From the NCBI GenBank assembly GCA_949752745.1, contig OX457032.1, positions 9,128,271 through 9,192,270 on the forward strand: a stretch of DNA of 64,000 nucleotides, in the 5' to 3' direction. Source of the stretch: Protula sp. h YS-2021 (Eukaryota > Annelida > Polychaeta > Sabellida > Serpulidae). The translations under genes and the position numbers were made by a program. Of the stretch, positions 37,080 to 49,200 are shown piece after piece (within the stretch, counting starts at the first letter, position 1; each line of letters begins with the position of its first letter). The notes under the pieces were generated by a model. That model had not been told where the DNA came from. It made no database searches and saw nothing but the letters and a program-made list of their open reading frames with translations.

Positions 37080-37960
37080 CTTCGCTCACAAGATTCTAGA
37101 AGGCAAAGCTTTGTCACAGGGCTTGTCAGACCGATTAATTTTGTTCGAACAAACGCAGATCGAACATGCCTATCTCTACCTCGGTTGACTTGCAAGACTC
37201 TTCCCATAGGCCAACAATTTCACCAGCACGATATCATCGACGCAGAAATCGCGAGTACTTGCTAGCCACTTTTGACGATGCTGAATTGTAGGTAGATATT
37301 CTCGAATCCAGCGTCGCCAGAACAAATCAGCCAGGTATTGAACATGTCTCCACCTTCGGTTGTATATGTCCGATTTTATGAAGCGATCTACAGGGGCAGC
37401 TGCAAAAGCAACAAGTGATTTGGCGTCAACGGGTCAATGTCATTTGGCTCATTCGAACATCGCGTAATCGGACGATTATTGGCGATTGACTCAACCTCAC
37501 AGAACACTGTCGCTAATCGCTCATCATCCAGCACGACGCACTCATGACTTTACGAACTGTCCGAATCTGCGTTTCTCATACGAACTATTTTAGGGGTACC
37601 GCGTCTGGAAATGAATCTGATCAGCGCGTTGATGAATGCGTCAGACTCCAATGATTGCAGGACTTCAAGATAAATAGCTCGGATGGCCAAACATGTGAAA
37701 ACACAGCCGTACCGCTTTTCATAACCTCTGCCCCAAAGATCCAAAGCAGTCTATACCAACGTTCGAAAATGGTGCAACATTCGGTGTAACCCTGTCGGCT
37801 GGAAGGTTTGACATTCTTTTACTTGCTGCATTACTGTACAATTTTTTGCAAATAACATAGCTGCGCAGGATATTCTGGATAAGGCCTCTCTCCTTCGGTA
37901 TCCAGTAGCTGGCACGAAGTAGGGACAAGACATACTCAGTTCCACAATGTCAGGCTTTTA
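37080..37960 (-). pseudogene. BEL integrase core and DUF5641 tail (broken)
   Basis: Zinc-binding-like region with ILRSYVICKKLYSN. The core includes GYEKRYGCVFTCLAIRAIYL and SRRGTPKIVRMRNADS, where the expected SDNG of the second catalytic aspartate is disturbed. Then [19 protein letters not shown] and LTPNHLLL, followed by the DUF5641 signature GRVLQVNRGRDRHVR and RPVTKLCLLE-like sequence near 37090-37200. Several frames. Confidence 0.8.
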
Positions 37961-39545
37961 CTTCATGAATGTAGCGCACAAGTAGCTTCGATACAAAGTG
38001 GTCTCTCGGCAGCAAAGTTTGATTTATCGAACCATCCGGAATGTTGGCGTGCCGCAATCGCCCACCTACCCTCAGAATATCATCAATCAGTACGGATTCT
38101 AGGTGGTATAGTGAACTACCTTTGCTTACATGTTCATTCTTTTTCTGGTCATTGATTTCCCTTTTGCAGGCAGACCTCTGGATATATTTTACAATTGCAC
38201 ACTCTGCTGCATTAAGCTCTTGCACTGTAATTAAACCAAACTTTTCGTCTTCTTTGACTTTAGCCAAAGGAGGAACCACAAAATCCACGTTACTGACAGT
38301 TTGAGCTTTGACCAGTCGGAGAACCTGTGCAGCAGCTGATAAACAGATGTCTTCTCCCGATCATCTCTCGAACAGCTAGTCACTGAGTGCTTCACTTCTG
38401 GATTTTTCTGGTTTTTTCTGGTTTTTTCAAGACATCTGGATGTCTTGGCTACTTCTCCTCGGAATTCTGAAGAAACGTTGGTCCATGAAGCCATCTGCCA
38501 GACATTTTATTTGCATCGGTACTTCTGGAGGCATCATCCGCCGGATTATCTTGTGAACTTACGTACCTCCATTGATCTGGACTTGAACCGTCGTAAATCA
38601 AGGTAAGTCTGTTAGCTACAAAGGTGTGAAATCTTTTATCTAAGTTATTTATAAAGCCAACACAATTGCATTATCAGACCAGAAAACGTGTTGTTGATTT
38701 CAATTGTGAGCTCCTTTGCAATCATGCTATTGAACTGCTGTAAACAGCTGCACATAATTCAAGGCGAGGTATGCCCACTTGCTTAATTGGCGCTAGCCTT
38801 GATTTTCCAAAGGCGAACGAGTAATGGACAGTACCTGTACTATCTGTAACACTCAGATAGGAAACCGTACCGAACGCCTCGCTTCATGCATCGCAGAAGT
38901 GATGTAGTTGGACACCGATTACTTCAGACCTCACGTTTGCGACGAAGCATCTAGGAATCTGCAAGTAAGTGAGGATATCCAGAGTGTGCAGCCAGGAATC
39001 AAATGATTTGATAGTTGTATCCCCCAGCTTGTCATCCCAGCCCTTCTTCAACTTGCACTCACTCTGAAACAGCTTCTTTGCTGGAAGTACATAAGGACAA
39101 ACAAACCCCAATGGATCATACACGGATGAAACGACGCTAAGCAAGCCTCGACGAGTATACATCGGATCTTTTTGGGGCTGTTTCACATTAATGCGGAAGA
39201 CATCTTCTTCAGTTGCCCATTCCACACCTAACGCTCTTTCAACCGGCAACGCAGATTGCTGTAGGTCTAGATTTTGTATTGCTTTGGTCCTGTGGCCTTT
39301 CGGCATCGACTCGGTGATCTTTCAACTGTTGCCGATCCATTGCGTTAGGTTAAACCCTCTTAGCAAGTCTCGAAGCTCTTTAGCCATGTGAATGTCAGCA
39401 TTCTCTCAAGTAACTGACTGTAACAAGTCATCAACATAGAAATTATGAAGTGCATCATCTACAATTTGCTTGTCAAACATTTTTTGAAAAACTTCAGCAG
39501 TAGCAGATAAAGCAGTTCTCAAGCTTCCATTTGTTCGACTTGTTG
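37961..39545 (-). pseudogene. BEL reverse transcriptase / RNase H (broken)
   Basis: The clearest part is 39306-38884: ALPVERALGVEWATEEDVF, YTRRGLLSVVSSVYDPLGF and CFVANVRSEVIGVQLHHFCD, the Pao RT thumb and start of RNase H. A downstream frame (38288-37950) has AAECAIVKYIQRSACKREI and VGGRLRHANIPD, typical of the segment before the integrase. Intervening stops are numerous. Confidence 0.8.
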
Positions 39546-39989
39546 TTCAAGACTCTTAGAATTGATAGCACACTTACAAAGTTACACACACCTGCGTCGT
39601 TTTCTGTTTTTTGTACTGAACCGTTGATAGTTCATCCCAGAGGTGTCCGCACTCCATTTGGCTCACCAGCAGAGCCACGTTTCAGCTCCAATTGCAGCAA
39701 AGCTTGAGGATTATCCTGACCAATGAGTAGCGTCACATTTATGTAACATGAACTGGCATATCTCTTAAGTCAACAGTCAACGTCTGTGCTAAAAGCAGTA
39801 CAAGCGAAGGAAATTTTTTCAAAGCGTACACCTCTGACAACTATTGCACAGTTTTTTCAAACACTTGATAGGCAATACGTTGAACTCTGGTAGGACCCAG
39901 CTTGTGTATTTAGGACCACGGAGTCATCTTGCGTACCAGCATCTTCCACTTTCGGCGAATCTTTCCTTTTGGATTTCAATGCATGGTGA

Positions 39990-40910
39990 AGCAGCCTAGA
40001 AGACTGCATGGTGCAGCACTTTCGATGCCACACTTTCGATCAAATTTGCAGTTTTTGCGGAATACTTAGCCTCTGTTAAGCAGCTGAAGCAGAGTTGCTT
40101 GTCTTTCGCAAACTTTAAAAGCAGAACAACAGGCATCTTCTTAAACACGTCATATTGGTGCAACATGTGATTTTCATTACAGGCAACGCAGCTTTTTACA
40201 CTAGATATATTTGATCCGTTATCTCCTTTCGCATCTACATGGAAACTTGAGGCCTTATTTTTCTTCCCACAGCCTTTACTTTCTTTTGCTTCCTGAATAC
40301 CAAAGACCGGATCCCTAACCTCGCGTGAGACTTTCTCTAAGAACTTGAGAAATTCATCAATACCTGGATATCTTCCAATTTTGTCATATTCCTCAATTGC
40401 TTTTTTCCTCCAGCGGCCCTGTAAGTAGTAAGGCAGCCGCTCTACCAGTTGTACTAGCCTCACTCGTGAATCCACCTCGTCCAAATGACCCATGGCTCGT
40501 AAAGTCTCAGTGCAGCTTCTGAAAATTCCTGCCTGGGTTTACACGCTGCGGCTCATGCGAAATAGCTGGAGCATTCCCTTCTATAGCTTGTGGAGCTGCA
40601 GCTTCTGCATATTCGGCAAACACCTGCTCCTCGGCAGAAACAGCTTGAATCTCCGTCTGAAGCTGATGAAAGCGAAATTGGGCTTCTTTCTCCACTAGTT
40701 CGGCGCTTATTCGTTCCTCGTCTTTCAAGGCTTCTAATTTGGCTTTAAAACTGGCTTTATGGGCAGCAGCTCGAGCACGTGCACTACTCGTTGAACTGCT
40801 TGTCTGGGAAGCACTGTCGTGGGGCAGAATAGAATCCTGCAGATCCTCCGTTGGTTCTTGTACATCTTCTTCTTTAGTGGAAGAGTACTCACGCAGCCGC
40901 AGCACTAGTT
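39990..40910 (-). pseudogene. BEL gag (DUF1759-like) with zinc-knuckle remnant
   Basis: 40905-40507 encodes a coiled-coil-like Glu/Ala-rich N-terminal part (RAAAHKASFKAKLEALKDEE). 40493-39996 continues with VQLVERLPYYLQGRWRK and IDEFLKFLEKVSREV, typical of DUF1759, then CVACNENHMLHQYDVF and LCFSCLTEAKYSAK, a degraded Cys/His knuckle. A frameshift lies between the two pieces. Confidence 0.8.
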
Positions 40911-41070
40911 CAGACTTATTTCCTAACGTTTTTGTTATTTTTTACTTAAAATTCTGTTTAGCTCTGTCACTTTGAAGCTTGCGATGTCAGGCTCAACTAT
41001 TGGCATTTTGAGTTTTGTTCACATTTTAATTTATTTCAGTTCTAATTTTTTGCATTAATTTTGTACTTTT

Positions 41071-41407
41071 TGTGGGATAAATGGAATCAGAAATGATTCT
41101 GTCTTAGTAGTTTTGCAACGGAGTTAATTCAAATTGAATCCAAATCAGATAGAGTATTTATTTCGCTACAAACTCTTCCAAAAGATTAGATTCATACCAA
41201 AACTCGTACAAAATTAATGATTTAACCAAGACAGAATGCCTGCCCAAACACGTGGCATTCTTTATATGTTAACCGATGTCAAACAAACATAGTGTGAAAA
41301 AATGAAAACTATTTACAAGCGCGGCGGATTTGCATATGACAATTATATGCAACAAAATTTCAATATACTCTACATTAATAATCAATTAACTATTCATATT
41401 TACTACA
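41071..41407. repeat. BEL 5' LTR (right)
   Basis: 337 bp starting TGTGGGATAAATGG and ending TTTACTACA. On the minus (element) strand it runs from TGTAGTAAAT to ATCCCACA. It matches the left LTR at both ends. Confidence 0.85.
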
Positions 41408-41590
41408 GGTGGGATGCTGTCCATTTTTTGGGATGCTGTTCACTGCTAGGATGATGTCCATTGTCAACTCCCTGCTTGCCACACGAATTCCGTGTCAGGT
41501 GATCTGGTCCGCTGCCCTAGCCGAGTGGATTGGAGTAAATGTCAACCCCTGCTTTCCACATGAATTCCGTGTTGCCATGTTTGATTTTCA
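41408..41590. repeat. 18-bp minisatellite remnant and dispersed repeat (copy 2)
   Basis: 41408-41460 resumes GGTGGGATGCTGTCCATT units after the BEL element. 41461-41590 repeats the motifs seen at 27285-27520 (CAGGTGATCTGGTCC, CCTAGCCGAGTGGATTGG, CTGCTTTCCACATGAATTCC). The whole minisatellite and retrotransposon block is therefore bracketed by two copies of this repeat. Confidence 0.75.
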
Positions 41591-42049
41591 TGGCACCAGT
41601 TCTTGTCAACACGATATCACAAACCACTTCGCCAGTCCTCACCAAATCCGCCAAACAATAAATAATGCTTTCATTTACAAGGCGTTCCGTAATTTGAGGC
41701 TGTGCCCTGTGCCTTAGGATTTGTGACTGTGGCCTCGGTTTTGGACTGTGGCCTCGATGATAGCTTGTCAGCCCCCAACAAGGTACCATAAAACTCGGAG
41801 AGGGGGGGGGGCTATAGGTTTGGGTATTGTGCATCTATCCGTTCGTGCATCCATTGTCGTTGTTATAGCAAAAAGTGACCCAGGTCAATATTCTGTCATA
41901 GAATTGTGACCATCCTATCGAATAGTGACCCCCTCTCAATTGAACATATTCTTCAAGCAATATGTGTATTCGTGTCATTTATCTTCTTTATCACTAAAAC
42001 CAACTTTATATTTTATTTTGCTCTTTTTCAAAACTTTATATACAGTTTT

Positions 42050-42370
42050 ACCTACTCTGGATACAAATCTTGTCTTCTCTGGATACAAATCTTCTCTACT
42101 CTGGATACAAATTTTCTCTTCTCTGGATACAAATCTGCCCTTCTCTGGATACAAATCTTCTCTACTCTGGATACAAATCTTCTCTTCTCTGGATACAAAT
42201 CTTCTCTTCTCTGGATACAAATCTTCTCTTCTCTTGGTACAAATCTTCTCTTCTCTGGATACAAATCTTCTCTTCTCTGGATACAAATCTTCTCTTCTCC
42301 GGATACAAATCTTCTCTTCGTTGGATACAAATCTTCTCTTCTCTGGATACAAATCTTACCATCTCTGGGA
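42050..42370. repeat. 22-bp minisatellite
   Basis: About 14 copies of CTCTGGATACAAATCTTCTC + TT. As 22 is not a multiple of three, the same unit is read in all three frames in turn. Long frames on both strands result from the unit having no stop, not from a gene. Confidence 0.95.
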
Positions 42371-42720
42371 CATTCATGTACTGTTCAACAACTTAATCCG
42401 ATCGAAATGAATTGCAATCAATTAGAATAAAATATTGCAATTTGATAAACAGCAATTTTGTAGCTTAGAGATGTTCTCTTCAATGTGTCAATGGATGAAA
42501 GAGTCAATCGATTGTTGTATCGACAGTTCCAATTGCAATTAGGTCATTGATTAATTATTAGATCAATGATTTTAATGCATTTGCAATCCAATATCTTGGA
42601 GAAATTGATCATTAGATCAATGACCTCTTTGATACTGATCAATAAGCCCTTGAAAAGGTCACTGATGTTGAAGAATCAATACATCAAGAAGCACTTTGAT
42701 ATAGAGCAATAGAGGTACAC

Positions 42721-43278
42721 CCCAGCAAACGTTTCCGACGTCGGACTGACGTGCCGGTTTTGGTTGTATATGAAATAGAACCGACGTCGGGTTTTCAACG
42801 TCAGAATGACGTCTGGTTCCTACCTAAATCCGACGTTGGAATTAAGTCGGTTTTAGGTTGTATATGAAATTGGAACCGACGTCGGATTCCGACCTGAAAC
42901 TGACTAGAGTTATATAATTAATAGATAATTAATTATTCAACTGCTGTTGAGAAATACATACGAAAGCATTTCCCATGTAAATTTTTACAATCTGGGAAGA
43001 AATATACCGACGCGCCATCAAAATTCTAAAATTTTCATGTAAAAATTACGTTTTTTCTTCCTCTTTTTCAAAATGACTTCCTTTTCCGGTGAGCGATAAT
43101 AATGTTCATCGCTTTTTGGTCGTTTCTGCAACGGCGAAATGACGTCAGAAAACCGACGTCGCCTCGGCGTCGGAATAAAGTCGGGTTTTGGGGTAATAGG
43201 TCAGAATATGGTTATGAGGTCGTCGCGACCAAAATACAACGTTTTTTCAACCAAAAAAGACGTCGGTTGTTTGCTGGG
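42721..43278 (+). mobile_element. CCCAGCAAAC-ended MITE, copy 1
   Basis: 558 bp with terminal inverted repeat CCCAGCAAAC / GTTTGCTGGG. Both ends carry many ACGTCGG and GACGTC motifs, and a full TGACGTCA sits near 43139. The copy at 55049-55650 is the same element in the opposite orientation. No transposase; a 62-codon frame is shared by both copies but looks like hitch-hiking similarity. Confidence 0.88.
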
Positions 43279-43785
43279 ACGAGTCATTGATGTGAGAAAT
43301 AACAAACAACGTCGATTTTGAGTAAAATCTACAGAAAAAATAATAAAAATAAATAAAATATATGAAAAACATCAGTTTAAAACATCTTTAAGAAATAGGA
43401 GGAGGTCATAATTCAATAAGGGAGGCCAATTTTCGATAATAGATTTTGACCGGGGTCACAATTCTATATGGAATATTGACCGTTGGTCACCTTAAAAGGG
43501 GGAGGGTCAAAATTCTATACCACACCCCCTGTTACTCTCATGGTGATAAACCGTTGAGTGCGACATGTGCTGAATAGATATCGTGGTGGATAGATGCACG
43601 TTTTTACTTTGTTTGATTTTGACCTAATTTCAAGGCCATGCAATTCCACCATCTTTTATTTTCGATTCCTGTTAGAGGTTGTGCTCCCAAGACTTGTTAT
43701 ATTTCTTGAGGGAAATTCTGCTGGGATATAAAGCCGTACGATATATGCTAATACGCCTGTATTACACTGTCCTCTCCACTGATTA

Positions 43786-43829
<44 letters not shown>

Positions 43830-43832
43830 ACA
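43786..43832. repeat. (TTGA)n microsatellite
   Basis: Ten or so copies of TTGA. The surrounding 43500-44170 otherwise holds nothing I recognise. Confidence 0.92.
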
Positions 43833-44179
43833 ACTGACCCAACCACACAGTTTTAGAGTCTTGTGGATGATTTAGCCTTTGATTACTTAATTGCTTTTAC
43901 ACTGAGAGGTAAAAAAACTGAAAACATTCATCAGAAATTTTTATATGGCTCCATACGTGCACTGTTTGTGAGCGATAAATGAGTAACACTGAGACAATTA
44001 ACCAACGGAAGATACTTATATTTTCCGCTTACAGTCAGAAAGTTTAAAGATTAATGCAACTCGGACAACCAAGCTGAGCAGATGCATCATAATGCCCTTT
44101 ATCACTTTCTTGGTCCTTCTGCCAAAATGCCAGTTAAACATGGGGGTGTAATCAACCACTGCTGTCATCAGTCGTAAGT

Positions 44180-44490
44180 TGGCTTCCGGAAGACGTCAGT
44201 TGATTTCCGGAAGTCGTCAGTTGATTTCCGGAAGTCGTCAGTTGATTTTCGGAAGTCGTCAGTAGACTTCCGGAAGTCGCTATTAGTTGATTTCCGGAAG
44301 TCGTCAGTTGATTTCCAGAAGTCGTTAGTTTATTTCCGGAAGTTGCCAGTTGGCTTCCGGAAGACGTCAGTTGATTTTCAGAGGTCGTCAGTTGACTTCC
44401 GGAAGTCGTCAGTTGACTTCCGGAAGTCGTTAGTTTATTTCTGGAAGTTGCCAGTTGGCTTCCGGAAGTCGTCAGTTGATTTCAGGCATC
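44180..44490. repeat. 21-bp minisatellite
   Basis: About 15 copies of GTCAGTTGATTTCCGGAAGT + C. Each unit contains the palindrome TTCCGGAA. Confidence 0.93.
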
Positions 44491-44572
44491 CTGTCATTGA
44501 TACACATTTTTGTTAGTCATTGATTTGTACACGCAGCACGAGGCAGTTACACCAGTCACCTGAAAATGTAAA

Positions 44573-44642
44573 ACCGTCAGTGAAGGCCCCAGAAAGCTGA
44601 TTCAAAGAGTTTGCTAGTGTATCTATATCTGAAACGTAATTG
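44573..44642 (-). CDS. Possible orphan exon
   Basis: On the minus strand an acceptor-like ACGTTTCAG precedes about 24 open codons reading IDTLANSLNQLSGAFTDGF, then TFS and a donor-like TCAG-GTGACT. No partner exon or family was recognised. It may be chance. Confidence 0.2.
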
Positions 44643-44732
44643 TATTCCTTCCCAATCACTCGTCCATTTCTTTCATAATTATACATCAGGAAAGTTTCTT
44701 TCAAAATTATATGTTAGAGAAAATATGCTTCG

Positions 44733-44735
<3 letters not shown>

Positions 44736-44828
<93 letters not shown>

Positions 44829-44880
44829 GAGAGACAGAGAGAGAGAGAGACAGAGAGAGAGACAGAGAGAGAGAGAGAGG
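44736..44880. repeat. (GA)n / (GACA)n microsatellite
   Basis: Nearly pure GA for about 70 bp, then mixed GACA and GA units. The serine/leucine-rich minus-strand frames are artefacts of the CT repeat. Confidence 0.97.
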
Positions 44881-45264
44881 AGAGCTCTGAGAGCAGTACA
44901 TTGGAGGCGCATAACAAAGATTAGCTTCTAAGATAAAAAATGGAAATGTTCTAACAACACGACACGACAAAATAGCTCCTACGCTGCAAAAAGGTTACAA
45001 AGTCACAAGGCTGCATGAAGGCGGAGTCTGCAGTCGGTTATGGCAGACAGCGGATTATTTTAACGCCTTGCAAAGTATGACTTGTTCGAATATTATTTTC
45101 TGTTTTAAGAGTTTTCTTTTGGGCTTTTCTCCGTTTGTGATAATCTGATGTTTCAACTGGGATGTTTTTCCCCAGTGTCGTCGTTGACAGTTCTTTCCCA
45201 AACATTGTCAACACTATAATTGGTTCATTCTGCGAGTGTCATCAGCCCCCGTTATCAGACACCC

Positions 45265-45450
45265 CCCCCCCTGGTCAACTTCCCCAGGTCCTCCAATGTG
45301 ATAAAGGTTATCTGACCCCTGTCATCGGCCCCCTCCCTCCGGTCAACTGCCCCAGCCCCTCCAATGTGACAAAGGTCATGTGCCTCCTGCCACCCGATCC
45401 CTCTGGTCAACTTCCCAAACCCCTCCAATGTGATAAAAGTCATCTGCCCA
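45265..45450. repeat. About 65-bp tandem repeat, 3 copies
   Basis: Each copy contains GGTCAACTTCCCCAG, CCTCCAATGTGATAAAGGT and a C-rich stretch. Between 45450 and 46240 I see nothing else definite. Confidence 0.85.
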
Positions 45451-46244
45451 TCGCTTTTTCCAGGGTCGGTGAGTTATTTTGTTATCAGCTCCAACCTTAG
45501 TTAGCAATTACTTCGGTTTCAATTGCAATTCAGAATCAACTCTCAACTCCAAACAGGGTTCATAAACTACTTTGATTTCAATTGCAATTTATATTTTACT
45601 CCTGGGTTTTGCAGTTAGTCATTGGAGTCGATAATCGCAATTCAGTCATATCCTCTGGTGTTCTTTTATGGCGGTCATCACACACAAGTGATTACTCTCT
45701 GGTAATCGAAATTTGGCCAGCTGAACCAAAATTGCAATAGGGCGTGTTCTGCCCTACATGTATAAAATGAAGGACAGAAGGCGTTCGACACTTTAATTCA
45801 CCACCAATCTCTGTACAAGGGTCAAAATAAAACTTTATGAAAAAAATGCACTATAGAGGACCCAGACTACAGTTTACACGCAGAGTGGTGGTGCGGTTTG
45901 TTTTCATAAAAGGATGCAATCTAAATTGATCTCAAAATGAGACTAAAAGAATTCAAAACCATATAATAAAAGGAATACAACACGGTCAAAGTAGAGAAAA
46001 GCACGCCCTTCGGTCAAACAAGCACATTGACCTCACCCTGGGGACAATGCTTCGCATCAGGCTGATCAAAGCAGGGAAAAACACGACCAGTCAAACGGGT
46101 ACATTGACTTCAATGCTATACATTATACATTTGCTATACATTTACTGAATGGAAGCCTGGCCCCAAACATGCTGTGCTGCCAAGTGATTTGTTCCCCCTT
46201 CACAATTTTCTTGAGGTTATCTATTCACTGATCACTTTTATAAC

Positions 46245-49200
46245 CTTGGTGACGGACAGCACATTATATGATAGTCTTGGTGACGGACAACACCCTGTAT
46301 GACAGTCGTGGCGAGGGACAGCACACTGTATGACAGTCGTGGCGAGGGACAGCACACTGTATGACAGTCGTGGCGAGGGACAGCACACTGTATGACAGTC
46401 GTGGCGAGGGACAGCACACTGTATGACAGTCGTGGCGAGGGACAGCACACTGTATGACAGTCGTGTCGAGGGACAGCACACTGTATGACGGTCGTAGCGT
46501 CGGACAGCACACTGCATGACGGTCGTGGGGAGGGACAGCACACTGTATGACAGTCGTGGCGAGGGACAGCACACTGTATGACAGTCGTGGCGAGGGAAAG
46601 CACACTGTATGACAGTCGTGGCGAGGGACAGCACACTGTATGACAGTCGTGGCGAGGGACAGCACACTGTATGACAGTCGTGTCGAGGGACAGCACACTG
46701 TATGACAGTCGTGTCGAGGGACAGCACACTGTATGACACTCGTGTCGAGGGACAGCACACTGTATGACAGTCGTAGCGTCGGACAGCACACTGCATGACG
46801 GTCGTGGGGAGGGACAGCACACTGTATGACAGTCGTGGCGACGGACAGCACACTGTATGACAGTCGTGGCGAGGGACAGCACACTGTATGACAGTCGTGG
46901 CGAGGGACAGCACACTGTATGACAGTCGTGGCGACGGACAACACACTGCATGACAGTCGTGGCGAGGGACAACACACTGCATGACAGTCGTGGCGAGGGA
47001 CAGCACACTGTATGACAGTCGTGGCGAGGGACAGCACACTGTATGACAGTCGTGGCGAGGGACAGCACACTGTATGACAGTCGTGGCGAGGGACAGCACA
47101 CTGTATGACAGTCGTGGTGACGGACAACACACTGCATGACAGTCGTGCCGAGGGACAGCAAACTGCATGACGGTCGTGACGACGGACAGCACACTGTATG
47201 ACAGTCGTGTCGAGGGACAGCACACTGTATGACAGTGGTAGCGTGGGACAGAACACTGCATGACGGTCGTGGGGAGGGACAGCACACTGTATGACAGTCG
47301 TGGCGACGGACAGCACACTGTATGACAGTCGTGGAGAGGGATAATACACTGTATGAAAGTCGTGGCGATGGACAACACACTGTATGACAGTAGTAGCGTG
47401 GGACAGCACACTGCATGACAGTCGTGGCGGGGGACAGCACACTGTATGACAGTCGTGGCGAGGGACAGCACACTGTATGACAGTCGTGGCGAGGGACAGC
47501 ACACTGCATGACAGTCGTGGCGAAGGACAACACTCTCCATGACAGTTGTTTCGAGGGACAGCACATTATATGATAGTCTTGGTGACGGACAGCACACTGC
47601 ATGACAGTCGCGGCGAGGGACAACACACTGTACGAAAGTCATGGCGAAGGACAGCACACTGCATGGCAGTCGCGGCGAGGAACAGCGCACTGTATGACAG
47701 TCGTGGCGAGGGACAGCACACTGCATGACAGTCGTGGCGAAGCACAACACACTGTATGACTGTCGTAACGAGGGACAGCACATTGCATGACAGTCGCGGC
47801 GAGGGACAGCGCACTGTATGACAGTCGTAGCGAGGGACAGCACACTGTATGACAGTCGTGGCGAGGGACAACACACTGTATGAAAGTCGTGGCGAGGGAC
47901 AACACACTGTATGAGAGTCGTGGACAGGGACAACACACTGTATGACAGTCGTGGCGAGGGAAAACACACGTTATAGCAGTCCTGGCGAGTCACAGCAAAC
48001 TGTATCACAGTCGTGGCGAGTCACAACACACTGTATGACAGTCGTGGCGAGTGACAGCACACTGCATGACAGTCTTGACGAGGGACAGCACACTGCATGA
48101 GAGTCGTGGCGAGGGACAGCACACTGCATGACAGTAGATGGCGGGGGACAACACACTGTATGAAAGTTTTGGCGAGGGACAACACACTGTATGACAGTCG
48201 TGGCGAGGCACAACACACTGTATTACTGTCGTAGGGAGGGACAACACACTGTATGACGGTCGTGGCGAGGGACAGCACATTGCATGACATTCGTGGCGAG
48301 GGATAATACACTGTATGGCAGTTGTGGCGAGGGACAGCACACTGTATGACAGTCGTGGCGAGGGACAGCACACTGCATGACGGTCGTGACGAGGGACAGC
48401 ACATTGCATGACAGTCGTGGCGAGGGACAACACACTGCATGACGGTAGTGACGAGGGACAACACACTGTATAACAGTTGTGACGAGGGACGACACACTGT
48501 ATGACAGTCGTGACGAGGGACAGCACACTGTATGACGGTCCTGACGAGGGACATCACACTGTATGACAGTTGTGGCGTGAGACAGCACACTGTATGACAG
48601 TCGTGTCGAGGGATATTACACTGTATAACAGTCGTGGCGACGGACAGCACTCTGTATGACAGTCTTGACGAGGGACAACGCACTGTATGACGGTCGTGAC
48701 GAGGGACAACACACTGTATGACAGTCGTGACGAGTGACAACACACTGTATGACAGTTGTGGCGTAGGACAGCACACTGTATGACAGTCGTTGCGAGCGAG
48801 GACACACTGTATGACAGTCGTGGCGAGGGACAACACACTGTATGACGGTCGTGACGAGGGACAACACACTGTATGACAGTCGCGGCAAGATACAGCACAC
48901 TGCCTGTCAGTCGTGGCGAGGGACAAGGCACTCCTTGACAGTTGTGGCGAGGGACAGCACATTATATGATAGTCTTGGTGACGGACAGCACGCTGCATGA
49001 CGGTCGTGGCGAGGGACAGCATATTGTATGACAGTGGTGGCGAGGGAAAATGAACTGCATAACAGTCGTGACGATGGACAGCACACGGCATGACAGTCGC
49101 GGCGATTGACAGCACACTGTATGTCAGTCGTGGCGAGGGACGACACACTGTATGAAAGTCATGGCGAAGGAGAGAACACTGTATGACAGTCGCGGCGAGG

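Larger units (their letters stand above)
35854..41407 (-). mobile_element. BEL/Pao LTR retrotransposon with both LTRs
   Basis: Both ends carry related LTRs (35854-36068 and 41071-41407). Coding remnants on the minus strand run in the order gag (right) to integrase (left). The protein order (DUF1759-type gag, zinc knuckle, RT, RNase H, integrase, DUF5641) is that of BEL/Pao elements. Many stops and frameshifts make it inactive. Both flanks are the 18-bp minisatellite, so it inserted within that array. A clear target duplication was not seen. Confidence 0.9.
41875..43490. mobile_element. Inverted-repeat element with nested repeats
   Basis: The left end, GTGACCCAGGTCAATATTCT then ATAGAATTGTGACC, matches the reverse complement of the right end at 43454-43490 (GTGACCAACGGTCAATATTC then ATAGAATTGTGACC). 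Each arm is itself a quasi-palindrome of about 29 bp, and further GGTCA-type modules follow inward and outward. Inside are the 22-bp minisatellite (42050-42370) and the MITE at 42721-43278. No transposase is present. Confidence 0.6.

Noticed and set aside
41906..42430. Overlapping frames on both strands near 42.2 kb
   Set aside because: All come from the 22-bp repeat and its stop-free unit.
43102..43290. 62-codon frame (MFIAFWSFLQRRNDV...) found in both MITE copies
   Set aside because: Shared because the copies are recent relatives. It overlaps the terminal repeat and has no domain.
44679..44970. Serine/leucine-rich frames
   Set aside because: Translation of a (GA)n microsatellite.
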